Positions 53,278 through 62,749 of a stretch of 64,000 nucleotides of DNA are shown one piece after another. The notes below the pieces were generated by a model. It was not told the DNA's origin and did no database searches. It saw only the letters and a program-made list of their open reading frames with translations. The translations under genes were made by a program, and so were the position numbers. The stretch lies in NCBI GenBank assembly GCA_035502995.1, contig DATJTW010000073.1, positions 47,748-111,747 on the forward strand. Direction: 5' to 3'. Origin of the DNA: CADEED01 sp035502995. GTDB lineage: Bacteria > Pseudomonadota > Gammaproteobacteria > Steroidobacterales > Steroidobacteraceae. Position 1 is the stretch's first letter. The number at the start of each line of letters is the position of its first letter.

Positions 53278-54312
53278 TCAGCGGAATTCCGCCGCGGTTT
53301 CGACCATGGCCGCGACCGTTTCCGGCGGCGTGCCCGGCAGGATGCCGTGGCCGAGATTGAGGATGCAGCTGCGGCCGCCCGTGGTCTTTTTCATCGTCTC
53401 CAGCAGCGCACGCGTGCGCTGGCGGATGACCTCGGGCTTGCCCAGCAACAGGATCGGATCGATGTTCCCCTGCAGCAGGTGCTTCGGGTACAGCGAACGC
53501 GCGACCTCCCACTCGGTGCGCCAGTCCAGCGAGAAGCCGGTGACGCCGCTTTCGCCGAGCAGCGGCAGCAGGTGATGGCCGCCTCGCACGAACAGCAGCG
53601 TCGGCACCTTGCGGGCATTCAGCTTCGCGGTGATGCGCTGGAGCGCCGGCAGCGCGAAGTCGCGGTATTCGTCCGGCGCCAGCAGCCCGCCCCAGGAATC
53701 GAACAGCTGCACGGCGTCCGCGCCCGCGTCGACCTGCGCCAGCAGCAGATCGGCGACGATGTCGGCGATGGTGTTCAGCGCGCGGCGGGCGAGATCCGGC
53801 TCGCGATGCATCAGCAGGCGCGCTTCACGGAAATCGTCGCTGCCGCCGCCTTCGACGCAATACGCGAACAGCGTGAACGGCGCGCCGGCGAAACCGAGGA
53901 TGCCGTAGCGGTCCTGCAAGGTTTGTTTGAGGTGCGCGACCGCGCGCGGCAGATAGGCGATGCGCTCGAGCGCGCCGTCCAGCTGCCACGCGTCGTAGTC
54001 GGCGGCGGTGCGCAGCGGCTTCGCGATGATCGGGCCTTCGCCCTTGCCGAACGTGACGCCGAGACCCAGCGCCAGCGGCACGACGAGGATGTCGGAGAAC
54101 ACGATGGCCGCATCGAGGGCGTAACGATCGAGCGGCTCGAGCGCGGCGCGCGTCGAGAGCTCGGGGTTCTGGCACACGTCCCAGAAACTGTGCTCGGCGC
54201 GCAGCGCGCGATAACCCGGCAAGTAGCGACCGGCCTGCCGCATCAGCCACACCGGGGGTCGGTCGAGCGCGTCACCGCGCAGCGCCGCGAGGAACCGCTC
54301 ACGCGAATGCAT
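53278..54312 (-). CDS. hemE: uroporphyrinogen decarboxylase
   Basis: It decarboxylates uroporphyrinogen III to coproporphyrinogen III. 344 residues from ATG 54312. Marks: PPVWLMRQAGRYLPGYR, FSDILVVPLALGLGV, GFAGAPFTLFAYCVEGGGS, QLFDSWGG, and the C-terminal NLGHGILPGTPPE. It is the first gene of the hem operon, divergent from hemD across 125 nt. Confidence 0.95.
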   Translation of the reverse strand: MHSRERFLAALRGDALDRPPVWLMRQAGRYLPGYRALRAEHSFWDVCQNPELSTRAALEPLDRYALDAAIVFSDILVVPLALGLGVTFGKGEGPIIAKPLRTAADYDAWQLDGALERIAYLPRAVAHLKQTLQDRYGILGFAGAPFTLFAYCVEGGGSDDFREARLLMHREPDLARRALNTIADIVADLLLAQVDAGADAVQLFDSWGGLLAPDEYRDFALPALQRITAKLNARKVPTLLFVRGGHHLLPLLGESGVTGFSLDWRTEWEVARSLYPKHLLQGNIDPILLLGKPEVIRQRTRALLETMKKTTGGRSCILNLGHGILPGTPPETVAAMVETAAEFR

Positions 54313-54368
54313 CGAGGGATAAACTCCTGGAAAATCGGGCGAAATCCTACGTCCCGTGCCCCGCGGGT

Positions 54369-54386
54369 CTGTCACAGCTGTGTCAC
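54369..54386. promoter_or_regulatory. 7-4-7 direct repeat, candidate OmpR/PhoB-type operator of the hem operon
   Basis: CTGTCAC-AGCT-GTGTCAC: two 7-bp direct repeats (6 of 7 identical) with a 4-bp spacer, giving 11-bp periodicity, the arrangement of Pho-box-like sites. It sits in the hemE/hemD divergent promoter region, 57 nt from hemE and 52 nt from hemD. It resembles the Pho box itself, so PhoB is an alternative binder. Confidence 0.5.
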
Positions 54387-54437
54387 GGCGCGCGCGGCCG
54401 GCGGCGCCCGGGTCTAACATCGTGACGGAGTCGAAAT

Positions 54438-55184
54438 TTGACCACCTGGCTCATCACCAAGTCGCAGCCGCACGCCGACAGCGTCGTCATCCAGCTGCGG
54501 CGGCAGGGCTTCGCCGCGCTCGCGCTGCCGTGCATCGATCACCAGTGGCTCGACTGGCCCGAGCTGCGCCGCATCGGCGCGCAGGGATCGGCGCTGCTGT
54601 TCGTGACGAGCCGCGCCGCCGCGGCGCGCATCGAGGTGCCGCCGGGCACGCGCGTCGCCGCGATCTCGCCGACGACGTCCGCGACGCTCGAGTCGCGCGG
54701 CATCCGCGTCTCGCTGACCGCGAAGGGTGGCGTACGCGAGCTCGCGCAACACGTCGTCGATTCGCAGTCGATCCCCGCGGGCACCGAGATCTGGTACCCG
54801 ACCAGCGACGCGGCGCTGCGCCAGCCCGAACATCTCGCCGCCGTGACGACGCTGAGCTCGCGGTTCCGCGTGCACACGAAGGCGGTGTATTCGACGGTGG
54901 CGCCGGACACGCTGTCGCCGGAGATCGCGGCGCTGCGCGCGGCGGATGCGGCGAAGCCGCTCGGTTACGCGTTCTGGAGCCCGTCCGCGATCGAGAACTT
55001 CTCGGCAGCGCGCGGCTTCCAGCTCACGCCGGGTCCCGCGGTGCTGGTCGGCGGCTCGACGGAACGTTGCTGGCGGGAGATCGCGCCGCCGGCCTGGCGG
55101 CGCGCCTACAAACACGACGCCGAGACGCCGCTCGAGTGGTCGTTGCGCTTCCTCGAGCGCGACCCCGGCGCCGTGAGTAGTTAG
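54438..55184 (+). CDS. hemD: uroporphyrinogen-III synthase
   Basis: It cyclises hydroxymethylbilane to uroporphyrinogen III. 248 residues from a TTG with GGAG 7 nt upstream. HemD is poorly conserved; the support is the two-lobed pattern TTWLITKSQPHADSVVIQLRRQGFAALALP, LLFVTSRAAAARI, GTRVAAISPTTSATLESRGI, EIWYPTSDAALR and YAFWSPSAIENFSA, plus its position divergent from hemE. It is convergent with, and overlaps by about 4 nt, the ferritin gene. Confidence 0.82.
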   Translation: MTTWLITKSQPHADSVVIQLRRQGFAALALPCIDHQWLDWPELRRIGAQGSALLFVTSRAAAARIEVPPGTRVAAISPTTSATLESRGIRVSLTAKGGVRELAQHVVDSQSIPAGTEIWYPTSDAALRQPEHLAAVTTLSSRFRVHTKAVYSTVAPDTLSPEIAALRAADAAKPLGYAFWSPSAIENFSAARGFQLTPGPAVLVGGSTERCWREIAPPAWRRAYKHDAETPLEWSLRFLERDPGAVSS

Positions 55185-55639
55185 CGGATCGAACCCGGCT
55201 TGCGCATCATCTTGCGGATGTCCGCGAGATGCATCTCTTCCGCCGCGATCTGGTCGCGCGCGTATTCCTCGAGCAGGATGTTCTTGCCGGCGACCAGCTC
55301 GAGCAGCGCGTAGTACGCGCCCAGGCCTTCCTTCTCGTGCTCGTGCGCCTCGATCAGGATCTCGTTCACGTCGTGCTGGTGCGTCTCGAGCAGGCCGCCG
55401 ATCTTCAGCGACGGGTGGCCGCCGAACGCCGTAATGTGCTCGCCCGCGAGGACCGCGTGCGCGTTGGATTCGTTCGACTGGTCGCGCAGCCACGCGACGA
55501 TCGGGATGCGGTTGTGGCCGAACACCATGAAGCTGTAATGCATGTAGCGCACGACGCCGGCGAGCTCGAGCTCGAGGATGTGGTTCAGGGCGGCGATCAC
55601 TTTTTCCGTGAGCGGCGCGTCGAGCGGTGAATCGGTCAT
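55181..55639 (-). CDS. bacterioferritin-like iron storage protein
   Basis: A 152-residue ferritin-like four-helix protein: LNHILELELAGVVRYMHYSFMVFGHNRIPIVAWLRDQSNESNAHAVLAGEHI, EAHEHEKEGLGAYYALLEL and EEYARDQIAAEEMHLADIRKMMRKPG carry the expected Glu/His iron ligands. It belongs to a proteobacterial group annotated bacterioferritin. The heme-binding Met of E. coli Bfr is not evident. Placement beside heme genes fits iron storage balanced with heme supply. Confidence 0.85.
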   Translation of the reverse strand: MTDSPLDAPLTEKVIAALNHILELELAGVVRYMHYSFMVFGHNRIPIVAWLRDQSNESNAHAVLAGEHITAFGGHPSLKIGGLLETHQHDVNEILIEAHEHEKEGLGAYYALLELVAGKNILLEEYARDQIAAEEMHLADIRKMMRKPGSIR

Positions 55640-55741
55640 GGCGAGCCTCGTGCGTTTTCGACGTGGCACGCATGGTAGCCAACGAAAGCGGGGTTGTCAG
55701 GGTTGCAAACGACAATGCGAATGCCTCGCATCCCGTGACCC

Positions 55742-57406
55742 TCAGGCGCCGGGGATCAGCAGCAACGCCACCCCTTGTCGCGGCACCGTGATGTCGATGG
55801 TCGCGCGACGTTTCGCGATCGCGATGTCCACCGGCTCCGCACGCAGCGTGGCCGCGTCTTCGAGCGCCGCGTATTGCGCCGCATTCGGCGACGGCGGCGA
55901 ACCCATCGCCTGCCACGCCGCGAACGAGTTCGCATGTGAGCCGTCGACGCGCCAGGCCGTGGCGCGCGTGCCGGCCGGCACGCGGCCGTCGATCGCCAGG
56001 CGAACCGCGGCATCCGGGCCGGGAATGTCGTCGTCGTGGTAGTGCCAGAGCAGCACCGCGAGGCCCTCGCGCGTGCGCGTCGCGAGCACGCCGACGTCGG
56101 CAGCGCCGCGCACGCCGCCGCTCATCAGCTCGTCGAGCGGCACCTGCGCGTCGCTGCGCGCCGGTAGTTTGTCGGTGCCGAGCTTGGCGAACAGCCGGAA
56201 CACGTTCAGCACCGGCAGGTCGACGCCGTTGGTCGCGAGCTGGCGGTACCCGGCGAACCAGGGCTGGTCCTCGAACTCGAACGACCACGACAACACGCCC
56301 TCGAGATTCACGCCGCGCCGGCGCGCCAGCTCCCAGATGCGCGCGAAGCTGGCCGCCGTGTAGCTCGAATACAGCGTGCCGTTGCGGTACGCGTTCTGCG
56401 CGCCGGGACACGCGGCGCAGCCTTCGGGGTCGCTCTCGCCGATGACCACGGGTTTCGTCGCGAGCGCCGGCTTCGACAGCACCTTCGTGAAACCGCTGTC
56501 GACCTCCGCCAGGTGCGTGCCGATGCCCATGCGCACGTGGCCATCGACGAAAGACGGCTTGCCCTTCGAATGGAACGACAGGAAATCCACCGGCGTGCCT
56601 TTCCCGCCGGTCGCGTAGTTGGTGCCCTCGGTGACGTGCTCGAGGAACCCGTCCATGAACGCACCGCCGTTGCTCGCGACGTCCGGGCCACCGACACGCG
56701 CCGTCGGCAACGCGCGGCGCACCGCCGCGATCGCGACGTCGTGCAGCTCGTAGAACTGCTGCGGCGTGCCCTGCCAGTACACCGGCAGGTTCGGTTCGTT
56801 CCACACCTCGAACCACCATTTCTCGACTTCGGCGCGGCCGTAACGCTCGACGTTGTGCTTCGTCCACTGGTACACGAGCTCGCCCCACTTGGCGTAGTCC
56901 TTCGGCGGCCAGCTCCAGCCCGTCGCGATCAGCCGGTAGTCGAAGCCCGGCCGCCACGGATGTTGATAGGCGGTGCCCGGCGGTGCGCTCGACAGCGCCT
57001 CGGGCATGAAGCCGATCTGCAGATACGGCCGCACGCGGCGCGCGCGGTACGTGTCGATGATGCGGTCGACGACGGTCCAGTCGTAGATGGCCTTGCCGTC
57101 CGCGGCTTCCGTGTACGCGTTCGTGCTGCCCCACTTGAACGACGGCGTGCCGTCGCCGGTGTTCAGCAGGTTGTGCGCGCGGAAGAATACGTCGTCGTCG
57201 CGCAACGCGCCCAGCGACGCCAGCAGCTTGCGGCCGTCCTTCATCGTCGCGTAGTTCGGCTCGTCGGCGCCGAAGAAACGCCACACGGGGCGCAACGCGC
57301 CCTCGGTCTTCGTCGCATCCACCGTCACGTTCACGGCGCGCGGCGGTTCGGCGGCGGAGGCGAGCGCGGCGCTCGCGAGCATCAGCAGGGCGAGGCGGGT
57401 TTTCAT
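55742..57406 (-). CDS. secreted GH39-family glycoside hydrolase
   Basis: A 554-residue exported enzyme (signal to ASAAE). The GH39 clan-A acid/base is in WWFEVWNEPNLPVYW (near residue 210) and the nucleophile Glu in VVIGESDPEG (near 315). The barrel opens PVWRFFGADEPNYATM, the usual start of bacterial beta-xylosidase-like GH39. The C-terminal beta-sandwich includes LAVLLWHYHDDDIPG. The substrate could be xylan or rhamnogalacturonan side chains. It is apparently monocistronic. Confidence 0.87.
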   Translation of the reverse strand: MKTRLALLMLASAALASAAEPPRAVNVTVDATKTEGALRPVWRFFGADEPNYATMKDGRKLLASLGALRDDDVFFRAHNLLNTGDGTPSFKWGSTNAYTEAADGKAIYDWTVVDRIIDTYRARRVRPYLQIGFMPEALSSAPPGTAYQHPWRPGFDYRLIATGWSWPPKDYAKWGELVYQWTKHNVERYGRAEVEKWWFEVWNEPNLPVYWQGTPQQFYELHDVAIAAVRRALPTARVGGPDVASNGGAFMDGFLEHVTEGTNYATGGKGTPVDFLSFHSKGKPSFVDGHVRMGIGTHLAEVDSGFTKVLSKPALATKPVVIGESDPEGCAACPGAQNAYRNGTLYSSYTAASFARIWELARRRGVNLEGVLSWSFEFEDQPWFAGYRQLATNGVDLPVLNVFRLFAKLGTDKLPARSDAQVPLDELMSGGVRGAADVGVLATRTREGLAVLLWHYHDDDIPGPDAAVRLAIDGRVPAGTRATAWRVDGSHANSFAAWQAMGSPPSPNAAQYAALEDAATLRAEPVDIAIAKRRATIDITVPRQGVALLLIPGA

Positions 57407-57533
57407 GCGCGGAGCCTAACCCGGGACAGGCGCGCGGGTAATGGCGAAACGTGTATCGCGGGTTGTTAGTCCCGGCAACGGGACGCGCGCGAACGCTCGT
57501 GCATGCGCGGACGTCGCGGCGCATGATGGCGGC

Positions 57534-57989
57534 ATGAACACACGCGCCACGAATTCACGCGTCCTGCCCGCGATCTTCGTCGGCGGCTGCATCGCCGCCA
57601 CGCTCGACATCCTGATGGCGATGTTCACGTTCTCGTGGCGCGTGCCGCGCGCGATCGCCGGCGGCTTCCTCGGCCCCGGCGTATTTCAGAGCGAATCGAT
57701 GGTTATCTGGACGTTCGGCCTCGTCACGCACTTCGCCATCCTCTGCGTGGCCGCGGCGTTGTATTACGCGGCCAGCCGCCGCCTCGTGTTCCTGCGGCAG
57801 TACGCGCTGATCTGCGGACTCTTCTACGGCATCGCGATCTGGCTGGTGATGAACCTCGTCGTGCTGCCGCTCTCGGCGCTGCACAACACGGGACCGTACA
57901 CGTACGCGGGGCTGACTCAGGGACTGCTGGTGCACATGGTGCTGGTCGGCCTGCCGATCTCGTTCAGCGTGAAGAAGTTCGCGCCCTAG
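57534..57989 (+). CDS. small four-helix membrane protein, unknown
   Basis: A 151-residue protein with four hydrophobic helices: LPAIFVGGCIAATLDILMAMF, MVIWTFGLVTHFAILCVAAALYYAA, ALICGLFYGIAIWLVMNLVVLPLS and GLLVHMVLVGLPISFSV. The HF..L and LPLSAL patterns resemble uncharacterised DUF1440-like proteins; the family call is not firm. It is convergent with rhaK, adjacent end to end. Confidence 0.6.
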   Translation: MNTRATNSRVLPAIFVGGCIAATLDILMAMFTFSWRVPRAIAGGFLGPGVFQSESMVIWTFGLVTHFAILCVAAALYYAASRRLVFLRQYALICGLFYGIAIWLVMNLVVLPLSALHNTGPYTYAGLTQGLLVHMVLVGLPISFSVKKFAP

Positions 57990-59360
57990 CTACCCTTTGT
58001 CCTGCAGCCGGTGGCGCCAGTTCGCCTGGTATTCCAGCAGTCCCGGCACGCGCAGCGGTACCACCGTGGTCATCGCGCCGGGCTCCGGCGAGCGCAGGCC
58101 GGCGAGGTGCGCCGCGACGCGCGTGCCGCCGCCCTCCGGATACATGCGCACCGTGCCGACCGGCACGCAGGCGCCCAGCAACCGCGGGAACAGCGGGTTC
58201 CGCGCCAGCGGGCCGTCGACGAAGATCTCGCCGGCCGCGCCGAGCGACTCGATCAGCTGCGCCGTCATCAGCGCGGCGTACAACGTCGCGAGCGCGGCGC
58301 GGCGCGTGCCGCTCAGCGATTCGTCGCCCTCGATGCGGCCTTCGCGACCGGCATAAGGCCCGGCGCTGGCGAACGACGGCAGCGCGATCGCGCCCTGCGC
58401 GATCACTTCGATCACGGCGTCGACGGTGGGTGCTTCCGCGCCCCCGGCGATGGTCTCGTATTCCCGCCCGCCCATGTAGCGCGCGGTCGCCACCGGCGCG
58501 CCGAACGCGTTGACGTTGGCGAGCATGTCGCGGTCCTCGCGCAGCCGCCGCAGGTCGCCGCGGTTCGCCATCACGATGGTCCACGTGCCGCTCGACACCA
58601 CGGTGAACGCCTCGCGCTCGCGGTCCATCAGGAAGCGCAGGTAGGAAGCGTTGGAGTCGTGGATGCCACAGGCCGCTTCGCAATCCGCCGGCAGTCCGGT
58701 GGCGGCGGCGATGCCGGCGCGCAGCGGACCCAGGCGGTCCCAGGCATTGCGCATCGAGGGCATGCGCCGCGCCCAGCCCTGCTTGCGCGCCAGCTGCGAG
58801 TACGTCTGCTCGTGCGGCCGCCAGAGGTCGGTGTGCGTTCCCAGTGACGTGACTTCGGTCGACATCACGCCGGACAGCCGCCACGACCAGTACTGCGGGT
58901 AGGTGAGGATGTGGGCGCAGCGGTCGAACAACGCGGGGCGGCGCGTCTGTATATAGAAGAGTTGGCGGCCGAGATTCAGACCCAGCGGCAGGTGCGGCGA
59001 ATACGTCAGCGTCCAGGCATCGCGCAGCGGCGCGTATTCGTCGGCGACGGTGTCGAACCGCGGGTCTTCGTAGTCCGGTGCGGCCAGCACGGCGCCGTCG
59101 TGATCCAGCAGGACGGCGGCGGCGCCGTGTGCAATCGGCACGATGGCCACCACGCGCTCGCGCTCCGGCGCGGCGCGCAGCGAATCCAGCAACCACGTCT
59201 CGATGCGCACGACGTCGAGCTCGCGCCCGTCGGGCCCGTCGACGATCTCGTTGGGCCGGCGCGCGCTCCAGATCTCCTGGCCGAGCGCCGGGTCCACCAG
59301 CGCGATCTTCGCGTTGGTCTTGCCGACGTCGAACACCGCGATCAGCGGGCCCGTGCTCAT
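57990..59360 (-). CDS. rhaK: FGGY-family rhamnose kinase (RhaK-like)
   Basis: A 456-residue sugar kinase. N-terminal phosphate loop AVFDVGKTNAKIALVD, the middle block GIHDSNASYL (catalytic Asp), and FTVVSSGTWTIVM are FGGY marks of the rhamnulokinase/RhaK branch. It ends the rha operon, its ATG overlapping the permease stop (ATGA). The order S-T-P-Q-K matches Rhizobium leguminosarum rha genes, where RhaK acts with the transporter in rhamnose use. The mutarotase gene rhaU is absent from the expected place before rhaK. Confidence 0.83.
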   Translation of the reverse strand: MSTGPLIAVFDVGKTNAKIALVDPALGQEIWSARRPNEIVDGPDGRELDVVRIETWLLDSLRAAPERERVVAIVPIAHGAAAVLLDHDGAVLAAPDYEDPRFDTVADEYAPLRDAWTLTYSPHLPLGLNLGRQLFYIQTRRPALFDRCAHILTYPQYWSWRLSGVMSTEVTSLGTHTDLWRPHEQTYSQLARKQGWARRMPSMRNAWDRLGPLRAGIAAATGLPADCEAACGIHDSNASYLRFLMDREREAFTVVSSGTWTIVMANRGDLRRLREDRDMLANVNAFGAPVATARYMGGREYETIAGGAEAPTVDAVIEVIAQGAIALPSFASAGPYAGREGRIEGDESLSGTRRAALATLYAALMTAQLIESLGAAGEIFVDGPLARNPLFPRLLGACVPVGTVRMYPEGGGTRVAAHLAGLRSPEPGAMTTVVPLRVPGLLEYQANWRHRLQDKG

Positions 59361-60295
59361 CGGCGGCGGCTCAGCAACGCCGGGATCGCGACCACCAGGA
59401 TCAACAGCGCCCCCGTGAAGATGGACATGACGATGCCGGGAATATTCATCAGGCCGAGGCCGAATGTCACGAGCCCGAACACCAGCGCCGCCAGCACGAC
59501 GCCGACGATGCTGCCCTTTCCACCCCAGACGGACACGCCGCCCAGGATCACCATGCTGATGATCTCGAGTTCCCAGCCCTGCGCGATCGACGGCCGCGTC
59601 GAGCCGAGCCGCGACGTCAGCAACACGGCCGCGAGCCCGCAGAACAAGCCCGTGACCGCGAACAACACGAAGCGGTATCGGTCCACGGCGACGCCGGCGA
59701 AGCGGCTGGCCACCGGGTTCGCGCCGATCGCGTACACGGCACGGCCCCAGCGTGTGCGATGCAGGAAGAGTCCGAACGCCAGCGAGAACACGACGAACAA
59801 CGCCAGCTCGATCGACACGGGACCGGCGAGGTAGCCCTGCCCGAACGTGGCGAACGACGGTGGATAGTCCTTCAGCACGCGGTCGCCGAGCACCGCGTAC
59901 GCGGCGCCGCGGAACAGCGTCATCGTGCCGATGGTCGCGACGATCGACGGCACGCGGCCGACCGTGACTAGCGCGCCGTTGATCGCGCCCGCCGCGAGCC
60001 CGGTGCCGAGACCGATGGCGGCCAGTCCCGGCGTGCCGACGCCCTGCCCGGCCGCGAGACCCATCGCCACCGACGCCAGCGCGATGATCGCGGCGACGGA
60101 GATGTCGATCTCGCCGGCGATGATCAACAACGCCAGCGGCAGCGCGATCAGGGCGCGCTCGGTGAAATTGAACGTGGCGTCCGACAGGGTGTCGACGCTG
60201 AGGAAATACGGCGACAGCGACGAGAACACGACGATCTCGAGCACCAGCACGAGCGCCAGCATCGCCTCCCAGCGCAGTAGTCTCGCCGGGTTCAT
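59357..60295 (-). CDS. rhaQ: rhamnose-type ABC transporter permease (RhaQ-like)
   Basis: A 312-residue RbsC-family permease with about nine or ten helices. Family blocks: IIAGEIDISVAAIIALASV, TIGTMTLFRGAAYAVLGD, LEIISMVILGGVSVWGGKGSIVGV. It starts MNPARLLRWEAML at 60295, overlapping the other permease gene (ATGA). Confidence 0.87.
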   Translation of the reverse strand: MNPARLLRWEAMLALVLVLEIVVFSSLSPYFLSVDTLSDATFNFTERALIALPLALLIIAGEIDISVAAIIALASVAMGLAAGQGVGTPGLAAIGLGTGLAAGAINGALVTVGRVPSIVATIGTMTLFRGAAYAVLGDRVLKDYPPSFATFGQGYLAGPVSIELALFVVFSLAFGLFLHRTRWGRAVYAIGANPVASRFAGVAVDRYRFVLFAVTGLFCGLAAVLLTSRLGSTRPSIAQGWELEIISMVILGGVSVWGGKGSIVGVVLAALVFGLVTFGLGLMNIPGIVMSIFTGALLILVVAIPALLSRRR

Positions 60296-61278
60296 GCGCT
60301 CTCGAGCACCGTGCGCGGATGTTCGCGGCGCCGTGCGGACAGCAGCACCGCCACGAGGATCACCGCGCCGTTGATGAACATCTGCCAGAACGGCGAGATG
60401 CCGACCAGCGGCAGGCTGCTGCGGATGATGCCGATGAACACGCAGCCGAGCACCACGCCGACGGCGCTGCCGACGCCCCCGGCGATCGCGACGCCGCCGA
60501 TGAGACAGGCGGCGATGACCTGCAGCTCGAAACCCAGCGCGATGTCGGTGTACGCCACCGCGAAACGCGACACCCACAGGCAACCCGCGAGCCCGGCGAT
60601 CGCGCCGCAGATCGTGTACGCGAGGAACTGCATGCGGCCCGCGTCGATACCCGAATACGCGGCGGCTTCCGGATTGCCGCCCGCGGCGTACAGGTCGCGC
60701 GCGACACGCGTGCGCCGCAGCGCCACGACGAAGAGCGCGGCGATGACGATCGCCAGCCACGAGAGCGTCGTGAGGCCGAGGAATGTCCCGCGCGGAAACG
60801 CGAGGAATTCGCGCGACATCTCGTTCTCGTTGACCCACTCGCCGCGCGACAGCAGATAGATGACGCCGCGGTAGACGGACATCGTGCCCAGCGTCACGAC
60901 GATCGGCGGCAGGCGCAGTTTCCACACCAGCAGGCCGTTGCAGGCGCCCAGCAAGGTGCCCGCGCCGGCCGCGAGCAGCACCGCCGGCAGCACGCCCGCG
61001 CCCGGATACGCGCGATTGAACAACGCGGCCAGCATGCCGCACAGCGCCAGGTTCGCCGCGACGGACAGGTCCACGCCGCGCACCAGGATCACGAGCATCT
61101 GGCCCAGCGCCAGCATGACGAGGATCGACGTGTCGTCGAGCAGTCCGGCGACGTTGCGCGGCGACGCGAAGCCGGGGAACACGGCGACGACCGCGCCGAA
61201 CAGCAGCAACGTCAGCACGCCGAACGCGAGATCGCGCCGGCCCGTGTCGCTGAAGCCGCGCAGCACGCCCGCGCTCAC
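60292..61278 (-). CDS. rhaP: rhamnose-type ABC transporter permease (RhaP-like)
   Basis: A 328-residue RbsC-family permease. Blocks: ILVRGVDLSVAANLALCGM, TLGTMSVYRGVIYLLSRGEWV, LQVIAACLIGGVAIAGGVGSAVGV. The GTG start at 61278 overlaps the ATPase stop (GTGA). It forms the membrane channel with RhaQ. Confidence 0.87.
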   Translation of the reverse strand: MSAGVLRGFSDTGRRDLAFGVLTLLLFGAVVAVFPGFASPRNVAGLLDDTSILVMLALGQMLVILVRGVDLSVAANLALCGMLAALFNRAYPGAGVLPAVLLAAGAGTLLGACNGLLVWKLRLPPIVVTLGTMSVYRGVIYLLSRGEWVNENEMSREFLAFPRGTFLGLTTLSWLAIVIAALFVVALRRTRVARDLYAAGGNPEAAAYSGIDAGRMQFLAYTICGAIAGLAGCLWVSRFAVAYTDIALGFELQVIAACLIGGVAIAGGVGSAVGVVLGCVFIGIIRSSLPLVGISPFWQMFINGAVILVAVLLSARRREHPRTVLESA

Positions 61279-62735
61279 GCGTCGCTCGCCGCGCGCAGCA
61301 GCGCCGCCGGGGTCGCGGTGTCGCGCGTGAACTCGCCGCGCAGGCGGCCGCGGCGCATCACCAGCACGCGGTCGGACATGCCGAGGATCTCCGGCAGGTC
61401 CGACGAGATCATGATCACGCCGTTGCCGGCGCGCGCGTAGTCGCTGGTCACCTGGTGCACCGCCGCCTTGGCGCCGACGTCGATGCCCTTCGTCGGCTCG
61501 TCGAGCACGAGCACCGCAGGCCGGCGCGCCAGCCATTTCGCGATGACCACTTTCTGCTGGTTGCCGCCGGACAGGCTGTGCACGACCTGGTCGGGGCCCG
61601 TGGCGCGGATCGCCAGGCGGTCTATCCACTCGCGCGCCAGGCCGGTCTCGCGGGCGGCGTCGCACCAGCCGCGCGGCGCCAGCGTCGCTAGATTCGGCAG
61701 CGCCAGGTTCGCCGCGATCGAGAACGGCAGCACCGCGCCCTGCGATTGCCGGTCTTCCGGCACCAGCGCGATGCCCGCGGCACGTGCCGCGGGCGACAGC
61801 GTCACGCGGCCCGCGTCGGCCGGCTGCACGCCGAACAACACCTGCGCGAGCTCCGTCCGGCCGGCGCCGACCAGGCCGTAGATGCCGAGGATCTCGCCGC
61901 GGTTCAGCGCGAACGAGATGTCGGCGAATTCGCCGGCGCGGCGCAGGCCGTCGACGCGCAGCAGCTCGTCGCCGCCGGTCGCCGTCTCGCCGCGCGGGAA
62001 CAGCTGCCCGACGTCGCGGCCGACCATCAGGCGGATCAGCGCATCGCGGTCGGTGTCGGCGAGCAGCCCGGCGCCGACGGAGGCGCCGTCACGGAACACC
62101 GCGTAGCGGTCCGCGATCTCGAACACCTCGTCGAACTTGTGGCTGATGAACAGCAGCGCGCGGCCCGCGTCGCGCAGCGAGCGCACGATGCGGAACAACT
62201 CGGCACATTCGCGCTGCGACAGCGACGCGGTGGGCTCGTCGAGGATCAGCACGCGCGAGTCGTGCACCAGCGCGCGGGCGATCTGCACCACGTGTTTCTG
62301 CGCGATGCTGAGCCGCGCTGCCGGCAGGTCGGCGTCGAAGCCGGCATCGAGCTCGCGCAGGACCGCGCTGGCGCGGGCGCGCAGCTCGCGCCAGTTCACG
62401 AAGCCGTGGCGCGCCGGCTGGTTGTTCACGAACAGGTTCTCGGCCACCGACAGGTTGTCGAAGGCGAGGCACTCCTGGTGGACCACGCCGATGCCCAGCT
62501 CGCGCGCGGCCACCGGATCGGCGATGCGGATCGCGCGGCCGTCGATGCGGATCTCGCCACCGTCGGGCTGGTGCACGCCGGACAGGATCTTGACCAGCGT
62601 CGACTTGCCCGCGCCGTTCTCGCCGAGCAACGCGGTGACCGAACCCGGATGCAGCTCGAGCGCCACGCGCTCGAGCGCGCGCGCCCCGCCGAAGGATTTG
62701 CGGATGTCGGTCAGCGTCAGGAGGGGCGTGGACAC
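61275..62735 (-). CDS. rhaT: rhamnose-type ABC transporter ATPase (RhaT-like, double domain)
   Basis: A 486-residue RbsA/MglA-type tandem ATPase. Domain 1: Walker A GENGAGKST, signature LSIAQKHVVQIARAL, Walker B LILDEPTASL. Domain 2: degenerate Walker A GLVGAGRTEL, signature SLSGGNQQKVVIAKWLAR, Walker B LVLDEPTKGIDV. This asymmetry is normal for the family. It lies 14 nt after rhaS. Confidence 0.9.
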   Translation of the reverse strand: MSTPLLTLTDIRKSFGGARALERVALELHPGSVTALLGENGAGKSTLVKILSGVHQPDGGEIRIDGRAIRIADPVAARELGIGVVHQECLAFDNLSVAENLFVNNQPARHGFVNWRELRARASAVLRELDAGFDADLPAARLSIAQKHVVQIARALVHDSRVLILDEPTASLSQRECAELFRIVRSLRDAGRALLFISHKFDEVFEIADRYAVFRDGASVGAGLLADTDRDALIRLMVGRDVGQLFPRGETATGGDELLRVDGLRRAGEFADISFALNRGEILGIYGLVGAGRTELAQVLFGVQPADAGRVTLSPAARAAGIALVPEDRQSQGAVLPFSIAANLALPNLATLAPRGWCDAARETGLAREWIDRLAIRATGPDQVVHSLSGGNQQKVVIAKWLARRPAVLVLDEPTKGIDVGAKAAVHQVTSDYARAGNGVIMISSDLPEILGMSDRVLVMRRGRLRGEFTRDTATPAALLRAASDA

Positions 62736-62749
62736 GGCGCCGGCGCGCT

